64,000 nt of DNA, taken from NCBI RefSeq assembly GCF_050003625.1, contig NC_134399.1, positions 152,204,473 to 152,268,472 on the forward strand. The letters are read 5' to 3'. The DNA comes from Haematobia irritans (lineage: Eukaryota > Arthropoda > Insecta > Diptera > Muscidae). The notes under the pieces were generated by a model that was not told the DNA's origin, made no database searches, and saw only the letters and a list, made by a program, of their open reading frames with translations. The position numbers and the translations under genes are program-made. The first letter of the stretch is position 1; the number at the start of each line of letters is the position of its first letter. Below, in pieces: positions 33,400 through 44,306 of this stretch.

Positions 33400-34632
33400 A
33401 CAGGTTGGCTGATAAGTACCCGGTCTGACACATAGATGGCGTAGCTAGTATTAAATTCATATTATTTTTATATAGTACTAACCTTCAAATGATTCGTATC
33501 AAAATCTGTCAATTAGTTTGTGAGATAGAGCGTCTTTTGTGAAGCAACTTTTGTTATTGTGAAAAAAAATGGAAAAAAATGAATTTCGTGTTTTGATAAA
33601 ATACTGTTTTCTGAAGGAAAAGAATACGGTGGAAGCAAAACCTTGGCTTGATAATGAGTTTCCGCACTCTGTCCTAAGGAAATCAACAATAATTGATTGG
33701 TATGCAAAATTCAAGCGTGGTGAAATAAGGACGGAGGACGGTGAACGCAGTGGACGCCCCAAAGAGATGGTTACCGACGAAAACATCAAAAAAATCCACA
33801 AAATGATTTTGAATAACCGTAAAATGAAGTTGATCGAGATAGCAGAGGCCTTAAAGATATCAAAGGAACGTGTTGGTCATATCATTCATCAATATTTGGA
33901 TATGTGCAAAATGGGTGCCGCGCGAGCTCACATTTGACCAAAAACAACAACGTGTTGATGATTCTGAGCGGTGTTTGCAGCTGTTAACTCGTAATACACC
34001 CGAGTTTTTCCGTCGATATGTGACAATGGATCAAAACATGGCTCCATCACTACACTCCTGACTCCAATCGACAGTCGGCTGAGTGGACAGCGACCGGTGA
34101 ACCGTCTCCGAAGCGTGGAAAGACTCAAAAGTCAGCTGGCAAAGTAATGGCCTTTTTTTGGGATGCGCATGGAATAATTTTTATCGATTATCTCGAGTAT
34201 TATTGGAGCGTTTGAAGGTCGAAATCGCGGCAAAACGGCCCCATATGAAGAAGAAAAAAGTGTTGTTCCACCGAGACAACGCACCGTGCCACAAGTCATT
34301 GAGAACGATGGCAAAAATTCATTGGGCTTCGAATTGCTTCCCCACCCACCGTATTCTCCAGATCTGGCCCCTGCGACTTTTACATGTTCTCAGAACTCAA
34401 AAGGATACTCGCAGGGAAAAAATTTGGCTGCAATAAAGAGGTGATCGTCGAAACTGAGGCCTATTTTGAGGCAAAACCGAAGGAGTACTACCAAAATGGT
34501 ATCAAAAAATTGGGAGGTCCTTATAATCGTTGTATCGCTCGTGAAGGGAACTATGTTGAATAACAAAAACGAATTTTGACCAAACAAAGTGTATTTTTCT
34601 TTGTTATACCGGGGACTTATCAGCCAACCTGT
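33400..34632 (+). mobile_element. Himar1-like mariner (irritans subfamily), copy 2
   Basis: Both termini are well kept: ACAGGTTGGCTGATAAGT at the left and its complement at the right, about 27 bp in each with very few differences. TA duplications are at 33398-33399 and 34633-34634. The insertion lies inside DINE-like family E. Length is 1,233 bp. Confidence 0.97.
33569..34563 (+). pseudogene. Himar1-like mariner transposase, frameshifted and deleted
   Basis: The start ATG is preserved, and the N-terminal helix-turn-helix region reads well to about residue 110 (KISKERVGHIIHQYLDM). A deletion of about 11 bases then shifts the frame. A one-base insertion disrupts the first catalytic Asp motif, where MDETW would be expected. 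A further deletion removes the segment between IDYL and LLERLKVE. The second catalytic motif survives as HRDNAPCH. The third block SPDLAPCDF can be read near 34360, unlike in copy 1. The C-terminal segment ending GNYVE is present. Multiple lesions make this copy inactive. Confidence 0.95.
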
Positions 34633-34880
34633 TATACCCCCAAGGAGTGAAATCGGTCCATATGGAGGCCTTACCCAAAAATGCAGTTTATATAAGCCCA
34701 AGGAGTTAAACCGGGAGATCAGTCTATATGGGTGCTATGCCAAAAACATGCACCGATACACACCAAATTCAGTACACCTAATTGTGGTTATGAAAAACCC
34801 ACAGATCTAGAGCGCCATAGGGTGGGTTTATAAGGAGGGCTATATCAAAACCAGTACCGACATATAATATATTCGCCACA

Positions 34881-36189
34881 CCTTTTAATGATCCTAATTA
34901 CCCAATTAATTCTGATAACATTAGTTTACACTGAAAGTATACACTTGACGAGAGGTGACTTTTCTTATGAATTTGGATCTGCTGAATTCGAAAATGAAGG
35001 TTAACAAATTTTTTATGAAACAGTTTTTGAGATATCCCGTTATGTTTTTCGGCCTTTTTTCACTGAACAAATCATATGTCGAGCTAGAAATGTCCTCTTA
35101 TATCGTTGTTGGTACTTGAACGCAAGGTATTAAGATGACGACAACTTTGTATAATTGGATCTGTTAAAAGTTAAGTGGTTCAAATCAAATATCGATGAAA
35201 ATAGGGCAAATTTTCAAAAAATCGTGTTTTACAATGACTCTTTGCCGCCAGATAAGTATAAACCATTGAAAAAGACAACTGTTTCGTAAAGATGATACTT
35301 TACCGTAAGAAATAAGACAAACTAGAAAATCGACCGAAAAATGACAAAGTTGTAAGCAATTGAGTAATTAATCCGATGCCAAATCATACAGATATGAGCC
35401 AGTAACTCACATAAAAATGCCACTCAGCCACACAAGAACGCAAGTGTACATGAAAAAAAAAAAATATTTTGTGAACTAGTGTAATTGGTTGATAGTTTTG
35501 CTACAAGTAAAGGATGCTGATGAGGAGTATGGTAATTCTGAAACGGTCGTCCATCCAACCATCTTGCAGTCCAAACAAGAAATATGATTGAAGAACAAAC
35601 CAACAACAAAAAACGAGACAAATGAACAAATAAACTCAAAATAAACTCAGCCAACTTCACTCAAATCGATGATTTGATATTTGGCAAAGGAAAAGAGAGG
35701 TATTTGTACAAAGAATTATTTAGGTAAAAGTCGACTATCATAAACCTTTTTTCGGAAGGTTCAAGTGTAATTCTCTTTGGGTTTAGTGAATTACACGAAT
35801 TCATTCTGATAATTGGTTGATGGTTTTGCTGCAAGTAGAGGATGCTGATGAGGAATGTTGTAATTCCGAAACGGCCGTCCATCCAACCATCTTGCAGTCT
35901 ATAGGGCTTTGCCCAAATAAATTTGACGGTATATATGAGGGCTATATCAAAACCTGGACCTTTGTAGTCCATCTTCGAACTTGACCTGCTTTCAAACAAT
36001 ATTTTTTACAGACTTTTTTTTGTAACCGTTGGTTTCTTATATGATAAGTGCTTATAACCGTTACCTTCCTACACCCTCCAAAAAATGAACACTACACAGT
36101 ATATTTTCTTCTTGACTTCTTTGACAATTTGGAATGGCTTTCCATAGGAGAAAATCAAATGCAGTAACTGGCCACTTTCCTGCAAGCGA
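34881..36189. other. mixed sequence with two copies of a dispersed repeat
   Basis: No gene is seen. Two similar segments (35490-35575 and 35817-35930) contain GGATGCTGATGAGGA and CCATCCAACCATCTTGCAGT and match 20079-20175 in reverse. The first is followed by ACAAACCAACAACAAAAAAC, the type of sequence found beside the 29-bp arrays. Confidence 0.6.
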
Positions 36190-36242
36190 AGCAACTCATT
36201 GAATCTTTAACTTTTTCGTGCATTGGCGAGCTCTTGCACTTT
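36190..36242 (-). pseudogene. short fragment of ITm transposase relic
   Basis: The phrase GTGCATTGGCGAGCTCTTGC is shared with 46020-46045 and 11900-11930-type relics. It is cut by the insertion of the DINE-like element at 36243. Confidence 0.4.
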
Positions 36243-37334
36243 TTATACCCGCCAGCATAGAATGGGGATGGGGGTATAAGTTTGTCATTTCGTTTGTAAC
36301 ACATCGAAATATCGATTTCCGACTATATAAAGTATATATATTCTTAATCAGGGAGAAATTCTAAGACGATATATGCGACTCCGTCTGTCTGTCGGTTGTA
36401 AATTAAAAATTTTTATCGCTATCTTCCTGAAATTTGGCACAGATTCGTTTTTTGTTTGCAGGCAGGTGAAGTTCGAAGATGGGCTATATTGGTCCAAGTT
36501 TTGATAAAGTGCCCATATAAACCGACATCCCGATTTCGGGTCTTGGGCGTATGAAATCCGTAGTTTTTATCCAATTTGCCTGAAATTGGAAATCTACCTC
36601 TAGAATCTACCTTTAGGACCATCAAAAAGTATGCCGAAAATGGTGCCTATCGGTCCATGTTTTGGTATAGCCCCCATATAGACCGATCTCCCGATTTAAC
36701 TTCTTGGGCGTCTGGAAACTGTATATTCTATCCGATTTGCTTGAAATTGAAAATCTGGAGGTATTTTTGCTTGCAAGCAGGTGAAGTTCGACGATGGGCT
36801 ATATCGGTCCAAGTTTTGATGTAATCCCCATATAAACCGACCTCCCGATTTGGGGTCTTGGGCTTATAAAAACCGTAGTTCTTAGCCAATTTGCCTGAAA
36901 TTGGAAATCTAGAGGTATTTTAGAACCATCGAAAAGTGTGCCGAAAATGGTGCCTATCGGTCTATGTTTTGGTATAGCTCCCATATCGACTGATCTCCCA
37001 ATTTTACTTCTTGGGCGTCTAGAAACTGTATTTTCTATCCGATTTGTTTGATATTGAAAATCTGGAGGTATTTGAAGACCAAAAGTTGGAGAGTCGCAAA
37101 CGGGGTGTATCGGTCCATATTTTGGTGTAGCCCCCATATAGACCGATATCCTAAATTTAATTCTAGGGCTTCTAGAATCCGTAGTTTTTATCCCATTTTC
37201 CAGAAATTAGAAATCTAGAGGTTTTTTGAGGACCATTAAGAGGTGTGTCGAAAATGGTGAGTATTGGTCCACGTTTTGGTATAGCCCCCATTTTGACTGA
37301 TCTGCCGATTTTACTTCTTGGGCTGCTAGAGTCA

Positions 37335-38363
37335 AGTGTTGCCAGGGAAAATTTTCGGTTTACCCTACAAGAACAAGAAAACTTCCCTACTTTCCCCTAA
37401 ATTTAAACAAAATTTACAAACCAAAATGGTTCTATATTACGTAAAAATAAATTTGTATTACCACACGGTTTATAGAATTCTACCAAAAATAGTAGGTTTT
37501 TTCTGTTTGGTGGATTGGTAGAATTCTTAATATTATGGTAAATGAATTCTCTATAGAAATAAAATTTTGGGAAAATTTTCTATAGAAATAAAATTTTAGG
37601 AAAATTTTCTAAAGAAATAAAATTTTGAGAACATTTTCTATAGAAATAAAATTTTGAGAAAATTTTCTATAGAAATAAAATTTTGAGAAATATTTCTATA
37701 GAAATAAAATTTTGACAACATTTTCTATAGAAATAAAATTTTGGGAAAATTTTCTATAGAAAGAAATTTTTGAGAAAATTTTCTATAGAAACAAAATGTT
37801 GAGAAAAATTTCTATCGAAATAAAATGTTGACGAAATTTTCTATAAAAACAGAATTTTGAGAAAAATTTCTATCGAATTAACATTTTGACAAAATTTTCT
37901 TAAAAATAAAATTTTGGGAAAATTTTCTATAGAAATAAAATTTTGACAAAATTTTCTATAGAAATAAAATTTTGACAAAATTTTACATAGAAATAAAATT
38001 TTGACAAAATTTTCTATAGAAATAAAATGTTGACAAAATATTCTATAGAAATAAAATTTTGGGAAAATTTTCTAAAGAAATAAAATTTTTGGGAAAATTT
38101 TCTAAAGAAATAAAATTTTGACAAACATTTCAATAGGAATAAAGTTTTGGCAAATTTTTCGACAGGAATAAAACTTTCTAGAAAAATTTATTTGGCATAG
38201 TTCTGGTAAGAGTTTCTTCAAATCCGTAGTTACCACACATTGCTAAATACCAAGCCTCCCCTAGAGCCACCGAAATGTAAAAATTATTCAAACGTCCCTA
38301 TAAGATACTAAATATTAGAAAAAAACCTACATGTAGGGAATTTTCCCTACTTCTGGCAACACT
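37335..38363. mobile_element. AGTGTTGCCAG MITE carrying 29-bp repeats, copy 2
   Basis: The termini are AGTGTTGCCAGGGAAAA and, inverted, AGTGTTGCCAGAAGTAGGG: an 11-bp perfect inverted repeat. Flanks GCTAGAGTCA and GCTAGAATCT suggest a target duplication of 9-10 bp with one or two changes. The interior carries TTACCCTACAAGAACAAG, then the 29-bp array at 37535-38190, then TAGTTACCACACATTGC. No transposase is encoded. Confidence 0.85.
37535..38190 (-). repeat. 29-bp minisatellite array 5
   Basis: About 22 units of the same 29-bp repeat lie inside the MITE. Many units have GGGAAAATTTTC or GAGAAAATTTTC in place of GACAAAATTTTC, so this array has its own variants. Confidence 0.9.
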
Positions 38364-38516
38364 GCTAGAATCTGTTGTTTTTATCCACTTTGCCTTAAAT
38401 TAGAAACCTATGTATTTTAGGACCACAAGTATGTCAGCCGAATGTATACATGCCGATACAAACCGAGCCATGTTTTGGTATAGCCCCCATATAACTTCTT
38501 GTGCTTGTATAAACCG

Positions 38517-38858
38517 GGGAGCCACCGTGGTGCAATGGTTAGCATGCCCGCCTTGCATACACAAGGTCGTGGGTTCGATTCCTGCTTCGACCGAACACCA
38601 AAAAAGTTTTTCAGCGGTGGATTATCGCACCTCAGTAATGCTGGTGACATTTCTGAGGGTTTCAAAGCTTCTCTAAATTGCAATGTGGAACGCCGTTCGG
38701 ACTCGGCTATAAAAAGTAGGTCCCTTATCATTGAGCTTAACATGGAATCGGGCAGCACTCAGTGATAAGAGAGAAGTTCACCAATGTGGTATCACAATGG
38801 ACTGAATAGTCTAAGTGAGCTTGATACATCGGACTGCCACCTAACATAACCTAAACTC
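38517..38858 (+). mobile_element. tRNA-derived SINE, complete, with target duplication
   Basis: The 5' head starts GGGAGCCACCGTGG. The A box TGGTGCAATGG is at 38528-38538 and the B box GGTTCGATTCC at 38572-38582, spaced as in a tRNA gene; the head loosely resembles a tRNA-Ala (TGC). The body is unrelated to tRNA, and the tail from 38783 matches the LINE 3' end. TATAAACCG is repeated at 38508-38516 and 38859-38867. Confidence 0.95.
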
Positions 38859-39190
38859 TATAAACCGTAGTTTTTTTCCGATTTGCCCGAAAATCTAAAT
38901 ATACTGGTATTTTAGACCCTCAATGTATGTATCGCATTAATTTTTAACGGTCCATTATGTAAGGCATCGATATAGACCGATTTCACTTCTTGAGGGTGTA
39001 TCAGGCGCACTGATCATAAAAATTGCTTGAAACCGAAAGTAAAATTTCCTCGTAATCATTTAAATAATGGCTTTAAAAATCTACAGATTTAAGATTTCAC
39101 ATCAAGGCTTTATTTCATCATTTACACGATATGTTTATGATTTCTTTAAAACTCAAACAAAATTGGTTCTTTTGAATCCAGAATCTGAAT

Positions 39191-40021
39191 TTGAATTGCT
39201 TCACATTTACGGTTTCATACAATAATCACCAATACTTCCTAATTGCTGAACAATATGCAAAAAATTAACTTCCAATTTTAATTATCCACTTTACACCAAC
39301 CAGAAGCCAAAGGAATCACTTCATTTGCATCGAAAAGGAGAGACATTTGGGTTTAATCTCTTTTGGCCAAATTAAACGACGAATAAAAACTCGGATTAAT
39401 TATAACCTTCCTCCACCCAAAAACCATTAAGCATACCCACAAAGTCAATTGAAAATGTGCCTATTCAATTTTCGTCATCGTTTCTAAGGGGGGGACAATT
39501 CCAATTGCATTCCTTCCCGAGAACTGGCTATGTCATTTACTTACCGTCTTTGGGAATACTCAGCATTTTCATTTCGTGCATAAAACTTAAAAAGGGCGGG
39601 GCCCAGCAATGATTGCGACAATGCCAACGATGATGATGACGACTACGACGACAACCGAAAAGATGATGAGAACAATGTTGCTTCTTGTATAACCATCATC
39701 ATCACCATGAGCAGTAGTTGTACTCCAAAATTCAAAGTTGTACAGGATTTTATGATGATAACGGCACGTGAAAAATCAGCAGGAATTCTCGAATACACGA
39801 CAAATGAAAATTTGTCATCACAGGCAGACGGAATGACTACGTTCTTTGAGGGGGTGAAGAACATGCATGAGGGGAAAAGTCGATTTGAGCAATACTCAGC
39901 AAAATAAAAGCAACGGCAGTAACACGCAATTTCAGAGCGTATAGCAAATGATTAATTAACGAGGCTCGATGCAAAAATTTTAAGCAATTTTATAAAGATT
40001 TCCACAAACTTTCCCCTACAT
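39191..40021. other. apparently unique sequence, no confident gene
   Basis: This is less AT-rich than its surroundings. A (GAY)n-like simple tract is near 39628-39670. A 66-codon ATG frame (39707-39907) reads MSSSCTPKFK at the start and NMHEGKSRFEQY near the end. It is protein-like but has no recognised domain. Confidence 0.35.
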
Positions 40022-40409
40022 CTCAGCAAAAAATACTTCAGCAGTAAGAGTTTAATTGCGCTTTTTGAGATACAAAAAAGTAGGCAGAGCATCCACACTG
40101 CATGAATCGGTGGCAATGACGTAAACGAGTAATCAAACTAGTTTATTATCATTTGTTTACGTTATTGCAACCAATTCATGCAGTAGAGATGCATGAAAGG
40201 TAGTGCTGTTTTCCTTCAGCCAACAATGCTATACTCAAGGTTATATATCATTTCTCAGCAATATTTCTATTAAAATGCGTTGTGTAGAAGCTGCTCTAAA
40301 TCGGGACATCGCCTACAAGAATCAGCGCTGATTCGGTTGTTTTGTAAGCAGTTGGTACTGCCTCTCTCCCTTACAATCCTGATGAAATAGTGCTACATTT
40401 TTTGCTGGG
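40022..40409 (+). mobile_element. MITE M2 (CCCAGCAAAAAATACTTCAG family), complete
   Basis: Begins CTCAGCAAAAAATACTTCAG and ends CATTTTTTGCTGGG. AT flanks both sides (40020-40021 and 40410-40411). The interior contains CACACTGCATGAATCGGTGG and GACATCGCC. It shares the terminal CCCAGCAAAAAA with M1 but has a different interior. Length is 388 bp. Confidence 0.85.
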
Positions 40410-41220
40410 ATGTGTCGTTGTTCAACCACTGAAGTTCAAATTAGGTTTGTTTTTTTTCCTCTCTCGAAATCTACATTTTTCAAATGTTACGTTTGTATCG
40501 AAAGGCGATTTGCAAATCCAAATTGGTTAATACTAAAAATGAGGATTTTTAGCTACGACGAAAAACGAGACTTTTTTTATTAAAGTTCCACCAAAACTGG
40601 CAATAAATTAGAAATTTTGAATTTTGCACAAAAATTACTAAAAATTACTAGAAAATCCCCAAATTTTTATAAAAACTTATTTGTTGCTATAATTTCATAA
40701 AAAATGGATTTTTTTTTAATATTGAGACACTTCTCTACAAAACCTAAACAAACATTTATTGTCTAGTCGACCTCCTGTGTTTCTATGTAAATTACCAGCA
40801 CATGCTACATGCGTTGATGAAAGGATTTTGGGGATGAGAGATCTAATTTTAAACGAAATGGCAAATTGTCGTTTTAGTGAACTAATGGTACGTGCTGTGA
40901 ATGAAGGAATAAACGCAGTTAGAAAGTTCGTCAAGTATTATTTATGGCGTGAATATAAATCCATTTAAATATGATGCCAGTGATGATTTTAGACATTTGC
41001 AACTATTAATTTTAGTATTCACTTACATTAATTTTCCTTCTTGACAGACATATTAGGTGAGGTGTGTAATTATAATGATGCTTCATATATTCCTGAAATA
41101 CAAAATGGAAAAAATAATTAAGTTGGAAGTATAAGAGTATGGATATATAGATTGTCCAAAAGTTTATGAATAATTTTCAAAAAATCAGTTAAAAAATTAT
41201 AAAATAAATCAACACAATCA
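40410..41220. other. sequence with one candidate short ORF
   Basis: Apart from the open frame at 40759-40968, nothing is recognised here. The flanks are AT-rich. Confidence 0.35.
40759..40968 (+). CDS. candidate short coding segment, unknown
   Basis: A 69-codon frame with protein-like composition: residues include LCKLPAHATCVDERI, then RDLILNEMANCRFSELMVRA, then VRKFVKYYLWREY at the end. The frame has no ATG at its left edge, and a TAG lies upstream, so it would need to be an exon or a fragment. The regular hydrophobic and charged pattern suggests an amphipathic helical protein, but I do not recognise a family. It might be a decayed transposon ORF. Confidence 0.25.
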   Translation: MSSRPPVFLCKLPAHATCVDERILGMRDLILNEMANCRFSELMVRAVNEGINAVRKFVKYYLWREYKSI

Positions 41221-42687
41221 TTATACCCACCACCATAGAATGGTGACGGGGGTATAATAAGTTTGTCATTCCGTTTGTAACACATCGAAATTTCGATTTC
41301 CGACTATATAAAGTATATATATTCTTGATCAGGGAAAAAATCTAAGACGATATAACGATGTCCGTCTGTCTGTCCGTTCGTCTGTATGTCTGTCTGTGTG
41401 TCTGTCTGTCTGGCTGTCTGTCTGTCTGTCTGTTGTAATCACGCTGCAGTCTTCAATAATGAAGCAATCGTGCTGAAATTTTGCACAAACTCGTCTTTTG
41501 TCTGCAGGCAGGTCAAGTTCGAAGATGGGCTATATCGGTCCAGGTTTTGATATAGTCCCCATATAAACCGACCTCCCGATTTGGGGTCTTGGGCTTATAG
41601 AAATCGTAGTTTTTATCCAATTTGCCTGAAATTTTAAATCTAGAGGTGTTTTATGACCATAAATAGGTGTGCCAAAAATGGTGAGTATCGGTCTATGTTT
41701 TGGTATAGCCCCCATATAGACCGATGTCCCGATTTTACTTCTTGGGCTTATAGAAACCGCAGTTTTTATTCAATTTACCTGAAACTGGAAATCTAGAGGT
41801 ATTGTAGGACCACAAATACGTGTGCCAAAAATTGTGAGTATCAGTACATATTTTGGTATAGCCTCCTTATAGACCGATCTCCCGATTTTACTTCTTGGGC
41901 TTATAGAAACCGCAGTTTTTATTCAAATTACCTGAAATTGGAAATCTAGAGGTATTGTAGGGCCACAAATACGTGTGCCAAAAATTGTGAGTATCGATCC
42001 ATGTTTTGGTATGGTCCCCATATAAAAAGACCTCCCGATTTGGGGTCTTGGGCTTATAGAAACAGTAGTTTTTATACAATTTGCCTGAAATTGGAAATCT
42101 AGAGGTATGTTCGGGTCATAAAGAGGGGTGCCGAAAACGGTGAGTATCGGTTCATATTTTTGTATAGCCCCCTAAGAACGATCTCCCCATTTAACTCCTT
42201 GGGTTTCTAGAAACCGTAGTTTTTATCTGATTTGCCTGAAATTGTAAATATTCTGGTATTTTAGGCTCACAAAAACGTGTATCGTATTAAGTTTTTATAG
42301 GCCCATTTGGTAGTACCTCCATATAGACCGACTTCACTTCTTGAGGGTGTAGAAGGCGCACTGATCATGAAAATTGCTTGAAACTCAATGTACAATTTCC
42401 AGATTTTACTTCTACAGATTTAAGATTTCAAATCAAGACGTTATTTTATAATTTTCTTGCACACATACAAGAGATGTTAATGATTCCTCTAAAACTCAAA
42501 CAAAAATGGTTCTTATAAATCCAGAATCTGATATAGTCCTCATAGGTGAAATCTTTAAATTTATCTTCTGGAAGTGTCCTCAAGTCCTCAAGCCCTCCTG
42601 AAATTTCAAAGGAAACCCTAATATATGGTTCATGGTGGTGGGTATTTAAGATTTGGCCCGGCCGAACTTACTGCTGTATATACTTGT
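41221..42687 (+). mobile_element. DINE-1/mini-me-like element, family E, near complete
   Basis: Starts TTATACCCACCACCATAGAA. The mini-me core has TATATATTCTTGATCAGGG and then a long (GTCY)n microsatellite at 41360-41434. Tandem units of about 155 bp follow. The 3' end reads GGTGGGTATTTAAGATTTGG and CCCGGCCGAACTTACTG, then ends ATATACTTGT. The sub-terminal ACCCACCACCAT motif at the left is inverted at the right (ATGGTGGTGGGT), and an imperfect palindrome lies at 42655-42669. No coding capacity. Confidence 0.8.
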
Positions 42688-42761
42688 TTTTTAATTAATT
42701 TAGTTAATAAAATGTGTGAAAATTTTCTTGGGTTTTATTAAACAATCAATTGTTCCAATTA

Positions 42762-42934
42762 TATAAAAAAAATCTGATTCAATCACGAAATTAATTGATC
42801 CAATTAATTTTTTAAGTGAAATGTCTTCAATCACCGAAATGATAGTATCAATTAAACAATTAATTGATACTATATATTTTTTAAAAGTCAATTAAGACTT
42901 TAATTGGAAAAATTCCGTGATTTTTTTTCTGTGT
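42762..42934. mobile_element. MITE, ACACAGAAAAAA family, short copy
   Basis: Contains TCTGATTCAATCACGAAATT, AATTAATTGATCC, GATAGTATCAATTAA and ends TTTTTTTTCTGTGT. The left terminus is decayed (ATATAAAAAAAATC). Confidence 0.6.
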
Positions 42935-43370
42935 AACAATTTCATTAAAAAATGTAATCGTTGTCGATTGCAAAACTCAATTAATTGCTTAACATATTTA
43001 ATTAAAATGTTAATTGAAAATTGGATTGAGGTTTAACTAAATGATAAATTTTAATCAATTAAAAAACTAATTAAATTTTCCACTCGACATAAATTAAATT
43101 CTTGATTGAATCAATTGAAAAGTCAGTTGATTTTTGCAACCAATACCAATTAAATTTTTAATTGAATTAACATCAATTAAATTTTTAATTGAATCTATTA
43201 AAAAATTAATTGAAATTTTCAAATCGAATAAATTAATTTTTTTAATAAAATATTTTTGTATGACCAATTAAAACTGTGATGGATACTTTCATTTTCGTGA
43301 TTGTAGAAAATTTCAATTAAAAAATTATTTGGTGAATTCAAATCAAAAAAATGTTTGTGTGGTGATGGCT
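42935..43370. repeat. decayed ACACAGAAAAAA-type repeat sequence
   Basis: AATTAATT-rich blocks and the phrase ACTGTGATGGATACTTTCAT follow the family pattern but without clear termini; the right end may be AAAAAAATGTTTGTGTGG. Confidence 0.45.
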
Positions 43371-43647
43371 CATTCATAGCGTAGGTATTTCTATGGTAAG
43401 GTAAATGAAAAACGTCAAAATTTCTTAATCTTCGCTATATACAGTCGTCAAGAGTGTAATGAGCCATAAATGGGTATTTTGCCCAACAAAAAAATTAAAA
43501 AGTTGTTACAAAGCCACAACATTGAAAGTACTTCAAAAATTGTTCTCTCAAAGATGACCTCTATTTTTACTACCCAGAAAGGTCTTTTACCTTTTCCAAA
43601 ACTGGGTAACTGCATACGATTCCTTTAGCATTACTACTAATAAATAT

Positions 43648-44105
43648 CCCAGTAAAAAAAAGCGTCGCCAAAAAAGTAATGAAAATGTTCTTTTTGGATT
43701 CGGAAGTGGTGCAAAATTGACGCATAAGCGATGAATTTAACATGGGCTTGTCATAGGACGGAAGTCCTTCATTTCAACAGCCGTTGCACTGAATTTGGAT
43801 CACTTCTTTAGGTGTGATCCGAATTCAATTTTTAATTTACATAAAAAATTCTGTGATATTTTGTCAAATACACAATTTTTATATTTTTTTTTATAATTTT
43901 TAATGGATTCTAATGCTTGTCGGAAACGTTTGATCTCAAATATTTTCAAAAATTCACAATTTTTCCTGATTGGATTTAAAATTTTTTTCGAAAAAATTTA
44001 AATGATTTGTACCATTTTATGAATTCTTACTCTGTTTTTAACCTATTTGACATAAAAAAAGTTAAAATTACCCATTAAAAGTATGAAAAAAAAAACAAGT
44101 TATAA
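43648..44105 (+). mobile_element. MITE M1, right-truncated copy
   Basis: Starts CCCAGTAAAAAAAAGCGTCG and is collinear with 20808-21394 up to the TATAAAGAATTGAA phrase. The right third is missing. A shorter fragment of the family, with GTTCTCTCAAAGATG, lies at 43488-43600. Confidence 0.7.
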
Positions 44106-44306
44106 AGAATTGAATCATATCGGTAAAAATAAATATCGGTTACCAGTGGCCAAATATGAATAAATTGGATCCACGTTCGGATCTTGTTTGTCCTTATTAA
44201 ATATTTTGGACGCATCCTTCATATTTTGTTAACATACTTATTTTTATGTTTTTTCCAGATAAAACCGCTTTTGTTTAGAATTTTTTAATAAGAAAAACTA
44301 AATTAA

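Larger units (their letters stand above)
29759..34880 (-). mobile_element. DINE-1/mini-me-like element, family E, heavily nested
   Basis: The backbone can be followed across five insertions by comparison with the intact relative at 41221-42687. The pieces are: terminal palindrome 29759-30027; AAGATAAATTTAAAGAT at 30616-30643; GATTCTTGATTTATAAGAAC at about 31005; GGAAATTTTACTTTCAG at about 33350; and AAGGAGTGAAATCGGTCCAT from 34643. The insertions are a MITE (30028), a SINE (30644), a second MITE (31133, with more inside) and a Himar1-like mariner (33400). The far end is truncated, with no (GTCY)n core seen. Confidence 0.8.
36243..39190 (+). mobile_element. DINE-1/mini-me-like element, family E, with two insertions
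   Basis: Starts TATACCCGCCAGCATAGAAT, then a mini-me-like core with GTATATATATTCTTAATCAG and a short (GTCY)n tract near 36382. Tandem units of about 155 bp follow, each with phrases like GGTATAGCCCCCATATAGAC. A minisatellite-bearing MITE (37335-38363) and a SINE (38517-38858) interrupt the units. The copy is truncated before the terminal palindrome. Confidence 0.8.

Noticed and set aside
38517..38600. A functional tRNA gene
   Set aside because: The A and B boxes are present but the acceptor stem does not close, and the sequence continues into the SINE body; the same head recurs in other SINE copies.
36243..42687. LTR retrotransposon, taking the two family E copies as long terminal repeats
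   Set aside because: They are in the same orientation, but there is no gag, pol or primer binding site between them, and their ends carry hairpins and (GTCY)n cores rather than TG...CA.
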